This document shows positions 32,005-40,200 of a stretch of 41,443 nucleotides of DNA, one piece after another; the first letter of the stretch is position 1; every line of letters starts with the position of its first letter. Both the position numbers and the translations under genes were made by a program. Source of the stretch: Rubrivivax sp. (lineage in GTDB: Bacteria > Pseudomonadota > Gammaproteobacteria > Burkholderiales > Burkholderiaceae_C); the NCBI GenBank assembly GCA_027483705.1, contig JAIXTY010000211.1, positions 1 through 41,443 of the forward strand. The letters run 5' to 3'. A model generated the notes under the pieces. It did not search any database, was not told where the DNA came from, and saw nothing but the letters and a program-made list of their open reading frames with translations.

Positions 32005-33278
32005 ACGCGCCCGACGCCACCGCCACCACCGCCCTGCCCCGCATCGACGCCAGCCGCCTGTGGGCGAGCCTGATGACGCTGGCCAAGATCGGCGCCACGC
32101 CCAAGGGCGGCGTCTGCCGCCTGGCGCTGAGCGATCTCGACCGCCAGGCGCGCGACCTGTTCGTGCGCTGGGCCCAGGAGGCCGGCTGCACGCTGCGGGT
32201 CGACGCCATCGGCAACCTCTTCGCCCGCCGCGAAGGCACCGATCCCGGCCTGCCCGCCGTGGCCACCGGCAGCCACATCGACACCCAGCCCACCGGCGGC
32301 AAGTTCGACGGGAACTACGGCGTGCTCGCCGGGCTGGAGGTGCTGCGCACCCTCGACGACCACGGCATCCGCACACGCGCGCCGCTGGAGCTGTGCGTGT
32401 GGACCAACGAGGAAGGCTCGCGCTTCGTGCCCGTGATGATGGGCTCGGGCGTGTACGCCGGGGCCTTCACGCTCGAGCACGCGCTGTCGGCCACCGACCG
32501 CGACGGCACCAGCGTGCGCGAGGCGCTGGCCGCCATCGGCTACGCCGGCCAGGCCCCGGCCGCGCTGGCCGACGGCGCGCCGCGTTTCGGTGCCTTCTTC
32601 GAGGCCCACATCGAGCAGGGCCCGGTGCTGGAGGACGCGGGCGACGTCATCGGCGTCGTCACCGGCGCCCTGGGCCAGCGCTGGTACGACGTGGTCGTCA
32701 GCGGCCTGGAGGCCCACGCCGGCCCCACGCCGATGGCGCTGCGGCGCGACGCATTGCAGGCCGCGCTGCCCCTGATGCAGGCGGTGGACGCCATCGCCCG
32801 CGCCGAAGCCCCGCATGCGCGCGGCACGGTGGGCTGGGTGCAGGTGTTCCCCAACTCGCGCAACACCATCCCCGGGCGCGTGAGCTTCACGGTGGACTTC
32901 CGCCATGCCAACGACGCCGGCCTGGCGCGCATGGACGCCGCGCTGCGCGAGGCCATCGCTGCCGTGCAGGCCGCGGGCCGCGTGGCGGTGAGCATCGAGC
33001 CGGTGGTCTACTTTCCACCGGCCCCGTTCGACACCACGCTGGTGGGCCACGTTCGCGAGGCGGCCGCGCGCCAGGGCTTCGGCCACCGCGACATCGTCAG
33101 CGGCGCCGGCCACGACGCCGTGTACGTGGCGCGCACGGCGCCGGCGGCGATGATCTTCGTGCCCTGCAAGGACGGCATCTCGCACAACGAGGTCGAGGAC
33201 GCCCGCCCCGAACACCTGGCCGCCGGCTGCCAGGTGCTGCTGGAGGCCATGCTGCACACCGCGGGGCGCGCGGCGTGA
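32001..33278 (+). CDS. M20 Zn-dependent amidohydrolase (AllC/HyuC family)
   Basis: The 425-residue enzyme belongs to the M20/M40-like group of allantoate amidohydrolases, beta-ureidopropionases and N-carbamoyl-L-amino-acid hydrolases, which cleave carbamoyl or ureido amide bonds with two metal ions. Metal-binding motifs are in order: GSHIDTQPTGGKFDGNYGVLAG, TNEEGSRF, FEAHIEQGP, the dimerisation-domain GLEAHAGPTPM and the late SGAGHDAVYVA and GISHNEVE. ATG 32001 overlaps the upstream kinase stop, and the stop overlaps the GTG of ureidoglycolate lyase. That coupling favours a ureide role (allantoate amidohydrolase), but the sequence alone does not exclude N-carbamoyl amino acids. Confidence 0.9.
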   Translation: MNAPDATATTALPRIDASRLWASLMTLAKIGATPKGGVCRLALSDLDRQARDLFVRWAQEAGCTLRVDAIGNLFARREGTDPGLPAVATGSHIDTQPTGGKFDGNYGVLAGLEVLRTLDDHGIRTRAPLELCVWTNEEGSRFVPVMMGSGVYAGAFTLEHALSATDRDGTSVREALAAIGYAGQAPAALADGAPRFGAFFEAHIEQGPVLEDAGDVIGVVTGALGQRWYDVVVSGLEAHAGPTPMALRRDALQAALPLMQAVDAIARAEAPHARGTVGWVQVFPNSRNTIPGRVSFTVDFRHANDAGLARMDAALREAIAAVQAAGRVAVSIEPVVYFPPAPFDTTLVGHVREAAARQGFGHRDIVSGAGHDAVYVARTAPAAMIFVPCKDGISHNEVEDARPEHLAAGCQVLLEAMLHTAGRAA

Positions 33279-33775
33279 TCACGCTCAAGCCCCAGGTGCT
33301 GACGGCCGCGGCCTTTGCGCCGTATGGCTCGCTGGTGCAGGTGGCGGGCGGGGCGGCCGGCGGCACGGCCGTCAACGGCGGCACGTCGGCCCGCCACGAG
33401 GCCGTGCCCGCGCTGGACCTGCAGCGCGACGGCGGCCGCGCGGTGCTGGCGGTGTACGACGCGCAGGCGCGGCCTTTTCCGTTCGAGGCCCGCGTGCTGG
33501 AACGGCACCGGCTTTCCGACCAGGTGTTCCTGCCGCTGGGCGCGGCCCGGCGCTGCGTGCTGCTGGTGGCGCGGGCCGACGTGGCGCAGCCCGGCGCCGC
33601 AGACTGCCAGGCCTTCGTCACCGACGGCCACACCGGCGTGCGCATCGCCGCCGGCACCTGGCACCACGGCCTGCTGGCGCTGGACGCGGGGCCGTGGGCG
33701 GTGCTGGAGCGGCGGGGCGAGCGGGTGGACTGCGATGAGCGGGAGTTGGACCCGGTGGTGGTGCTGCGGCCTTGA
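33275..33775 (+). CDS. allA: Ureidoglycolate lyase family protein
   Basis: Ureidoglycolate lyase splits (S)-ureidoglycolate into glyoxylate and urea, the last step of allantoin breakdown. GTG 33275 gives 166 residues, the normal length, and overlaps the M20 hydrolase stop (GTGA). The cupin-like fold is recognisable from FAPYGSLVQV, HRLSDQVFLPLGAARRCVLLVA, the central FVTDGHTGVRIAAGTWHHGLLAL and the C-terminal VLERRGERVDCDERELD. The HH pair in TWHHGLLAL is typical of the family. Ureidoglycine aminohydrolase, allantoinase and urease are not in the window. Confidence 0.92.
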   Translation: MITLKPQVLTAAAFAPYGSLVQVAGGAAGGTAVNGGTSARHEAVPALDLQRDGGRAVLAVYDAQARPFPFEARVLERHRLSDQVFLPLGAARRCVLLVARADVAQPGAADCQAFVTDGHTGVRIAAGTWHHGLLALDAGPWAVLERRGERVDCDERELDPVVVLRP

Positions 33776-33802
33776 GCGGGGCAGCGGGGGCGGCGGCCGC
33801 TC
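33774..33802 (+). terminator. Possible hairpin after allA
   Basis: GAGCGG (33774-33779, overlapping the allA stop) can pair with CCGCTC (33797-33802) across a 17-nt GC-rich loop. No T-run follows. Confidence 0.25.
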
Positions 33803-34078
33803 CATCGGGCATCCCCTTGATCCGCTCCAACCCGGGTATCCAGTGCCGGGTTCAAGGGCTAGATTCGAGTTCGGCCCTGTGACCGTACATGCGCTGGGGC
33901 GGTGTTCGACGCCGTTGTCCAAGCCCTGTATGGTCTGGTCCCCTTGAATGACGCAGCGGTGTCGCGTCTGGGCGGCTGCTGACCGACGACAGGCCAACGC
34001 GTGGCCCCGTTCGGGCGGGCAGCGGGCACAGACCGCATCCGCCGCACCCCACGACAACACATTCCCATGGAGATTCGC
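33776..34078. other. 303-bp gene-free region with inverted and direct repeats
   Basis: No credible gene is present; short minus-strand frames here (for example 33859-34080) lack family character. The A/T content is visibly higher than in the flanks. It contains an allA-proximal hairpin, a nested inverted repeat (33815-33857), two copies of CCCCTTGA (33813-33820 and 33940-33947) and a TATGGT -10-like sequence at 33929-33934. It is presumably the promoter region of the downstream binding-protein gene; I see no clear -35 element or known operator. Confidence 0.6.
33815..33857. repeat. Nested inverted repeat
   Basis: The inner arms AACCCGG (33829-33835) and CCGGGTT (33846-33852) are perfectly complementary around a 10-nt loop. 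Outer arms CCTTG (33815-33819) and CAAGG (33853-33857) add a second stem after a 9-nt bulge on one side. No T-run follows, so a regulatory or RNA structural role is as likely as termination. Confidence 0.5.
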
Positions 34079-35080
34079 ATGCTGAGGCACCGTCGTCACT
34101 TGCTGGGCCTGGCCGCCGCCGCGCCTGTTTCGGCCCTTCTGTCCGGCCGCGCCTGGGCGCAGGCGCAGGCCGCCGCGCCGCTGGAGCGCGCGGTGATCTA
34201 TGCCGGCTTCGCGCCCGGCGGCACCACGGATGTGACCGCCCGACGCATCGGCGAAAAGCTGCAAGGCCCGTATGCCAGGTCCGTGCAGGTGGAAAACCGC
34301 ACCGGCGCGGGTGGTCAGATCGCGCTCACGGCCCTGAAGACCGCGCCGGCCGATGGCAGCACCTTGATCGTCACCCCGATGTCGATGCTGGGCATCTACC
34401 CGCACACCTACAAGAAGCTGCCCTACGACCCCGTGGCCGACTTCCAGCCCGTGTCGCAGGCGGTGCAGTTCGACTACGCCGTGGCCGTGGGCCCCGCCGT
34501 GCCCGAATCCGTGAAGACCCCGGCCGACTTCGTCGCCTGGGCCAAGGCCAACCCGGCTGGGCAGGCCTTCGGTTCACCGGCAGCCGGCTCCGGCCCGCAC
34601 TTCCTGGGCGAACTCTACGGCCGCGCCGGTGGCGTGCCGCTGCGCCACATCCCCTACCGCGGCACGCAGCCCGCCATCCTGGACATGCTCGGCGGCCAGG
34701 TGCCTTCGGTGTGCGGGCCGGTGGGCGAGTTCCTGCCCCACCTGGCCACCGGCAAGGTGCGCATCCTGGCCACCTCGGGCACGTCCCGCAGCCGCTTCAC
34801 ACCCAACGTGCCCACCTTCGTGGAACAGGGTTTCCGCGACCTGGTGCTGGACGAGTGGTTCGGCATCTTCGTGCCGGGCAAGACGCCGATGGACATCGTC
34901 AACCGCCTGAACGCCGCCGTCCGCGCCGCGCTGGCGATGCCCGATGTGATCGCCGGGCTGGGCCAGATGGGGCTGGTGCCGGCGCCCTCTTCGCCCACGG
35001 AACTGGCGGCCTTGCTCAAGCGTGACACCGATCGTTGGGGTCCCTTGGTCAAGACCATCGGTTTCAGCGCGGATTCCTGA
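34079..35080 (+). CDS. Bug-type tricarboxylate/solute-binding protein
   Basis: Bug proteins are periplasmic binding proteins, related to TctC of tripartite tricarboxylate transporters and greatly expanded in Burkholderiales. The 333-residue product starts with a signal sequence carrying paired arginines (LRHRRHLLGLAAAAPVSALL, ending AWA). The mature part has the family features: VIYAGFAPGGTTDVTARRI (ligand loop), VENRTGAGGQIALTALK, YKKLPYDPVADFQPVS, IPYRGTQPAILDMLGGQV and VPTFVEQGF. ATG 34079 has GGAGA 5 nt upstream, better than ATG 34067. No TctA/TctB membrane genes are nearby. It converges on the amidase with 11 bp between them. Confidence 0.93.
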   Translation: MLRHRRHLLGLAAAAPVSALLSGRAWAQAQAAAPLERAVIYAGFAPGGTTDVTARRIGEKLQGPYARSVQVENRTGAGGQIALTALKTAPADGSTLIVTPMSMLGIYPHTYKKLPYDPVADFQPVSQAVQFDYAVAVGPAVPESVKTPADFVAWAKANPAGQAFGSPAAGSGPHFLGELYGRAGGVPLRHIPYRGTQPAILDMLGGQVPSVCGPVGEFLPHLATGKVRILATSGTSRSRFTPNVPTFVEQGFRDLVLDEWFGIFVPGKTPMDIVNRLNAAVRAALAMPDVIAGLGQMGLVPAPSSPTELAALLKRDTDRWGPLVKTIGFSADS

Positions 35081-35091
35081 CGGCGGTCCGC

Positions 35092-36279
35092 TCAGGCGCC
35101 GACACCGGCAGCCGCCAGCCGCTCGGCGATCGCCACCAGCGCGCGGTCGCTGCCGCGGGGCCCGAGCAGGCTCAGACCCATCGGCGCGCCGTCGCGGCCG
35201 GCCAGCGGCAGGCTCAGTTGCGGCGTGCGCGCCAGCCCGGCGGCGCACAGCAGCCGGATGGCGCGGTTGCGGTAGTCCTCCAGCGCGCTTTCGGGCTCGG
35301 CCTTCAGCGGCGCGATGTCGGGCATGGTGGGCAGCAGCAGCACGCCGTCGCTGCCCAGCAGCGCATCGAGGTGCGCCGTGAAGCGCTCGCGGAAGACCGC
35401 CGCGTCGGCCACCTGCTGAGCGGTGACGCCGCGGCTGAAGGCGAAGCGCTCGGCCACCCCGGGGCCCAGAGGCGGCGCATAGCGCTCGATCAGCGCACCG
35501 TCGGTCTGCCAGGCCTCGAAGCCCTGGATGTAGCGGAAGTGCCAGTACATGGCGTCGAAGCTGTCCAGCACCACCGTCACCGGGCTGGCGAGGCCCAGCA
35601 CGGCCTGCGCACGATCGGCCGCCGCCAATGCGCTGGCTTCGGCGGCGGGGGCCAACTGGGCCCACAGGTCGGTGGGCCACAGCAGGCGCGTCGGCGCGGG
35701 CACCGTGTCGGCGCCCAGCAGCACGTCGGCCACGCGGGCGAAGGTGGCGGCATTGCGCGTGAACCAGCCGCACGTGTCGAGGCTGGGCGAGAGGTCGAGC
35801 GCGCCCTGCAGGCTGACGCGCCCGTGCGTGGGCCGCAGGCCGTACAACCCGCAGTGGCTGGCCGGCGCACGCACGCTGCCGCCGGTGTCCGTGCCCAGCG
35901 CGAAGTCGCACAGCTGGTTCGACACCGCCGAGGCCGAGCCCGACGACGAGCCGCCGCTGATGCGATCCGGCGCCGCGCCGTTGACGGGTGCACCGAAGTG
36001 CGCGTTCTGGCCGTTCATGCTGAAGGCCAGCTCGTCGGTGACGGTCTTGCCGACGAAGGCCGCGCCGGCATCGAGCAGCCGCTGCACCGTGGGCGCGGTG
36101 CGCGTCTTGATGCCGCTGAGCGCCAGAACGATGGGGTTGCCGCCGCCGGTGGGGTAGCCGGCAACGTCAAACAGGTCCTTGGCGGCGAAGCTCAGGCCGG
36201 CCAGCGGGCCCTGCGCCGCGTGCGGCACCGGCGCGTCGGGGTAAGGGACGAAGCAGTGGGCGTGGCGGTCGTCGATCAT
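35092..36279 (-). CDS. Amidase (amidase-signature family, AMI1-like)
   Basis: The 395-residue enzyme has the Ser-cisSer-Lys amidase signature: Lys in FAAKDLFDVAG (about residue 33), then GGSSSGSASAVSN with the bridging serine, and the nucleophile serine in GTDTGGSVRAPA. The short size without a C-terminal extension, and blocks such as TDELAFSMNGQNAHFG and DTCGWFTRNAATFARV, resemble as I recall them plant indole-3-acetamide amidohydrolase (AMI1) rather than GatA, but the substrate cannot be assigned. Its ATG overlaps the stop of the adjacent ABC ATPase (ATGA), making it the last gene of the importer operon, so its substrate is plausibly what the importer brings in. Confidence 0.92.
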   Translation of the reverse strand: MIDDRHAHCFVPYPDAPVPHAAQGPLAGLSFAAKDLFDVAGYPTGGGNPIVLALSGIKTRTAPTVQRLLDAGAAFVGKTVTDELAFSMNGQNAHFGAPVNGAAPDRISGGSSSGSASAVSNQLCDFALGTDTGGSVRAPASHCGLYGLRPTHGRVSLQGALDLSPSLDTCGWFTRNAATFARVADVLLGADTVPAPTRLLWPTDLWAQLAPAAEASALAAADRAQAVLGLASPVTVVLDSFDAMYWHFRYIQGFEAWQTDGALIERYAPPLGPGVAERFAFSRGVTAQQVADAAVFRERFTAHLDALLGSDGVLLLPTMPDIAPLKAEPESALEDYRNRAIRLLCAAGLARTPQLSLPLAGRDGAPMGLSLLGPRGSDRALVAIAERLAAAGVGA

Positions 36280-37282
36280 GCGGGGGATGATGCCTCGGCA
36301 GTGGCGTCGGTGCGCAGGCAGCGCGCGCGGTGACCGGGCGCCAGCTCCACGGCCGGCGGCTGCTGCGTGCGGCAGGCGTCTTCGGCCCAGCGGCAGCGCT
36401 CGGCAAAGGCGCAGCCGGGTGGCAGGCGGCTCAGGTCGGGCGGCGAGCCGGCGATCGTGACGAGCCGCTGGCCCTTGGCCATGGCGCCGTGCGCACGGCT
36501 GCGCAGCAGCGCGATGGTGTACGGGTGCCGCGGCGCGTGGATCAGCTCGCGCGCCGTGCCTTCCTCGACGATGCGGCCGGCGTACATCACCGCGATGCGG
36601 TCGGCCACCTCGAGCGCCGCGCCGATGTCGTGCGTGACGAACACGATCGACAGGCCCAGCTCCTGCTGCAGCTCGCGCAGCAGGATCAGCACCTGGATCT
36701 GCACCGTGGCGTCCAGCGCCGTGGTGGGCTCGTCGGCCAGCAGCAGCTGCGGGTTGCAGGCCAGGGCCAGCGCGATCATCGCGCGCTGGCGCATGCCGCC
36801 GCTCATCTCGTGCGGGTAGGCGGCCAGCCGGCGCTCGGGGCTCGGGATGCGCACACGCTCGAAGAGCTTGAGTGCGCGCGCGTGCGCCTCGGCGGCGGAG
36901 ACGGTCTCGTGGCGGCGGATGCTCTCCACGATCTGCGCGCCGACGGTGTACACCGGGTCCAGCGCCAGCAGCGGCTCCTGGAAGATCATGCTGGCGACCT
37001 TGCCGCGGTAGTCGGCCAGCTCGCGCTCCTTCATCGCCAGCACGTCGCGGCCGGCCACCATGAGCTTGCCGCCCAGTTGCGTGCGCCGGGCGGCGTGCAG
37101 CATCAGCATCGTGCGGAGCGTGACGCTCTTGCCGGAGCCGCTCTCGCCGATCAGCGCCACCGTCTCGCCGCGCCGCACCTGCAGGCTCACGCCACTGACC
37201 GCCTTCACCGGTGCGCGCCCGCCGGTGAAGCTGACGCTCAGGTCGGCCATATCCACCAGCGGCGGGGTGTGCTCGGCCACGT

Positions 37283-37286
<4 letters not shown>
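36276..37286 (-). CDS. Peptide-type ABC importer ATPase (DppD/OppD-like)
   Basis: The 336-residue ATPase has Walker A GESGSGKS, the signature [15 protein letters not shown] and Walker [15 protein letters not shown]-terminal oligopeptide-ATPase extension contains the cysteine cluster [20 protein letters not shown] typical of DppD/OppD, where it can bind an iron-sulfur cluster. ATG 37286 overlaps the upstream ATPase stop codon, and its own stop overlaps the amidase start. It forms a heterodimer with the next gene product to drive the two permeases. Confidence 0.94.
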
Positions 37287-38319
<1,033 letters not shown>

Positions 38320-38320
<1 letters not shown>

Positions 38321-39219
38321 CACTTGTTGTCCATCGCGGCGCGGAGCGAGTCGCTGAGCAAGTTGAAGGCGATCGACGTGATAAAGATCATCACGCCCGG
38401 CAGCGCGGCCACCCAAGGCTGCACGTAGATGGCGGTGCGCAGGGTGTTGAGCATCAGGCCCCACTCGGGCTCGGGCGGCTTCACGCCCAGGCCCAGGAAG
38501 CTCAGGCCGCTGGCGAGGATCATGCTCACGGCGATCAGGCTCGTGGCGTACACGAAGATCGGCCCCAGCACGTTGCCCAGCACGTGCACGCGCACGATGG
38601 TGAAGGCACCGGCGCCGCTGGCGCGCGCGGCCTCGACGTAGTCGCGGCTGCGCACCTGTGTCGTCACGCTCTCGGCCACGCGGGCGATGGGCGGGATGAA
38701 CACGATGGTGAGCGACAGCAGCGCGTTGCCGATGCCGGCGCCCAAGGCGCCGCTCAGCGCAATGGCCAGCAGCACGCTTGGGAAGGCGTAGAACACGTCG
38801 ATCGTGCGCATGATCGAGGTGTTGACGAAGCCGCCCGCGTAGCCCGCCAGGATGCCGATGGCCGAGCCGATGCAGAAGGCCAGGATCACCGGCGTGATGC
38901 CCATGAACAGCGACAGCCGCGCGCCGACGATCAGGCGGCTGAGCAGGTCGCGCCCGAGTTCGTCGCTGCCCAGCGGGTAGCCCTCGGTGCCGATGGGCTT
39001 CAGGCGCGACAGCATGCTGCTGGCCTGCGGGTCGGCCGGCGCGATCCAGGGGCCGAACAGCGCCATGGCCAGCAGCGCCCCCACGATGGTGGCGGCCACC
39101 CAGAACACCGGATCGCGCACGACGCGCGCGCCGACGTTGCCCCAGTAGCCGCGCGAGCGCTCGGCCGGCGCGGTGGCGGGCAGCGGGGCCGTCGTGTTGG
39201 CAGCGGTGGTGGTGTTCAT
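38320..39219 (-). CDS. Peptide-type ABC importer permease (DppC/OppC-like)
   Basis: The 299-residue permease has an N-terminal cytoplasmic tail and first span (FWVAATIVGALLAMALFG), then the OppC-type block YPLGSDELGRDLLSRLIVGARLSL and five further spans. The coupling EAA loop is DYVEAARASGAGAFTIVRVHVLGN. The C-terminal LSFLGLGVKPPEPEWGLML is diagnostic of DppC/OppC. It lies 4 bp after the DppB-like gene and overlaps the next ATPase gene by one base. Confidence 0.95.
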
Positions 39220-39223
39220 GCCC

Positions 39224-40177
39224 TCAGCTCCGCGCGATGCGGGGATCGAGCAGCGACTGCACGATGTCCACGATCACGTTCAGCACCACGAAGAACATCG
39301 CCAGCACGAGGATCGTGCCCTGCAGCAGCGGCAGGTCGCGCTGAAAGATGGCGCTGTTGAGCAGGAAGCCGGTGCCGGGCCAGGCGAACACGGTCTCGAT
39401 GAGGATGGAGCCACCGAGCAGGTAGCCCAGCTGCAGGCCCATCACCGCCAGCGCCGTGGGCGCGGCGTTCTTCACCACGTGGCTGAAGACGCCGAAGTGC
39501 GTCAGGCCCTTGGCGCGCAGGCCGACGACGAACTCCTGCGCCAGGATCTCGGCCACCAGCGCGCGCACGGTGCGCGCCACGATGCCCATCGGGATGACGC
39601 TCATCGTGATGGCCGGCAGCAGCAGGTGCTTGATGTGCTCCCAGTTCCACACCCAGGCGTCGCTGCCGCCGGGGCCGGCGCCGGTGGCCGGCAGCCAGTT
39701 GAGCTGCGCCGCGAAGATGATGACCAGCACCATGCCCAGCCAGTAGTGCGGCACGCTGACGCCCAGCACGCTCAGCAGCGAGGCGCCGCGGTCGATCCAG
39801 CTGTTGCGGAAGTAGCCCGCGACGAAGCCGAACAGGCAGCCGAAGAAGAAGCCGATCAGCGTGGCCACCACCGCCAGGCGCAGCGTGTTGCCCACCGCCG
39901 TCATCACCTCGGTGGCCACCGGCCGGTTGCTCGCGATGCTGGTGCCCAGGTCGCCCTGCAGGGCGCGCCAGACCCAGCTGAAGAACTGCTCGGGCAGGCT
40001 GCGGTCGAAGCCGTAGAGCGTGCGCAGCTGCTTCTGAAGGTCTTCGTTGGCGTCGGGCGGCAGGATGGCGACGAGCGGATCGCCCGGCGCCAGGTGCACG
40101 AGCGCAAAGCACACCAGCGCCACGCCGGCCATGATCGGCAGCGTGTAGAGAACACGCCGCAGCAGGTAGGCCAGCAT
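39224..40177 (-). CDS. Peptide-type ABC importer permease (DppB/OppB-like)
   Basis: The 317-residue permease has six spans and the OppB/DppB pattern: MLAYLLRRVLYTLPIMAGVALVCFAL followed by VHLAPGDP at the N-terminus, then the periplasmic segment LYGFDRSLPEQFFSWV with GDLGTSI. The EAA loop is EFVVGLRAKGLTHFGVFSHVVKN and the C-terminal signature VFAWPGTGFLLNSAIFQRD precedes the last span. The binding-protein gene lies 23 bp upstream. Together with the DppC-like partner it forms the membrane channel. Confidence 0.95.
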   Translation of the reverse strand: MLAYLLRRVLYTLPIMAGVALVCFALVHLAPGDPLVAILPPDANEDLQKQLRTLYGFDRSLPEQFFSWVWRALQGDLGTSIASNRPVATEVMTAVGNTLRLAVVATLIGFFFGCLFGFVAGYFRNSWIDRGASLLSVLGVSVPHYWLGMVLVIIFAAQLNWLPATGAGPGGSDAWVWNWEHIKHLLLPAITMSVIPMGIVARTVRALVAEILAQEFVVGLRAKGLTHFGVFSHVVKNAAPTALAVMGLQLGYLLGGSILIETVFAWPGTGFLLNSAIFQRDLPLLQGTILVLAMFFVVLNVIVDIVQSLLDPRIARS

Positions 40178-40200
40178 GGAGCGGGTGCTTCAGCCTCGCG

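Noticed and set aside
33840-33875. GGTTCAA/ATTCGAGTTC sequence resembling a tRNA T-arm
   Set aside because: No matching 5-bp stem around a 7-nt loop, and no acceptor, D or anticodon arms nearby.
33859-34080. 73-codon minus-strand frame in the allA-Bug spacer
   Set aside because: No ribosome binding site, no hydrophobic or domain pattern, and it crosses the ribosome binding site of the Bug gene on the other strand.
35035-36333. 432-codon plus-strand frame over the amidase
   Set aside because: It is antisense to the amidase with its intact catalytic motifs, and the translation has no family features.
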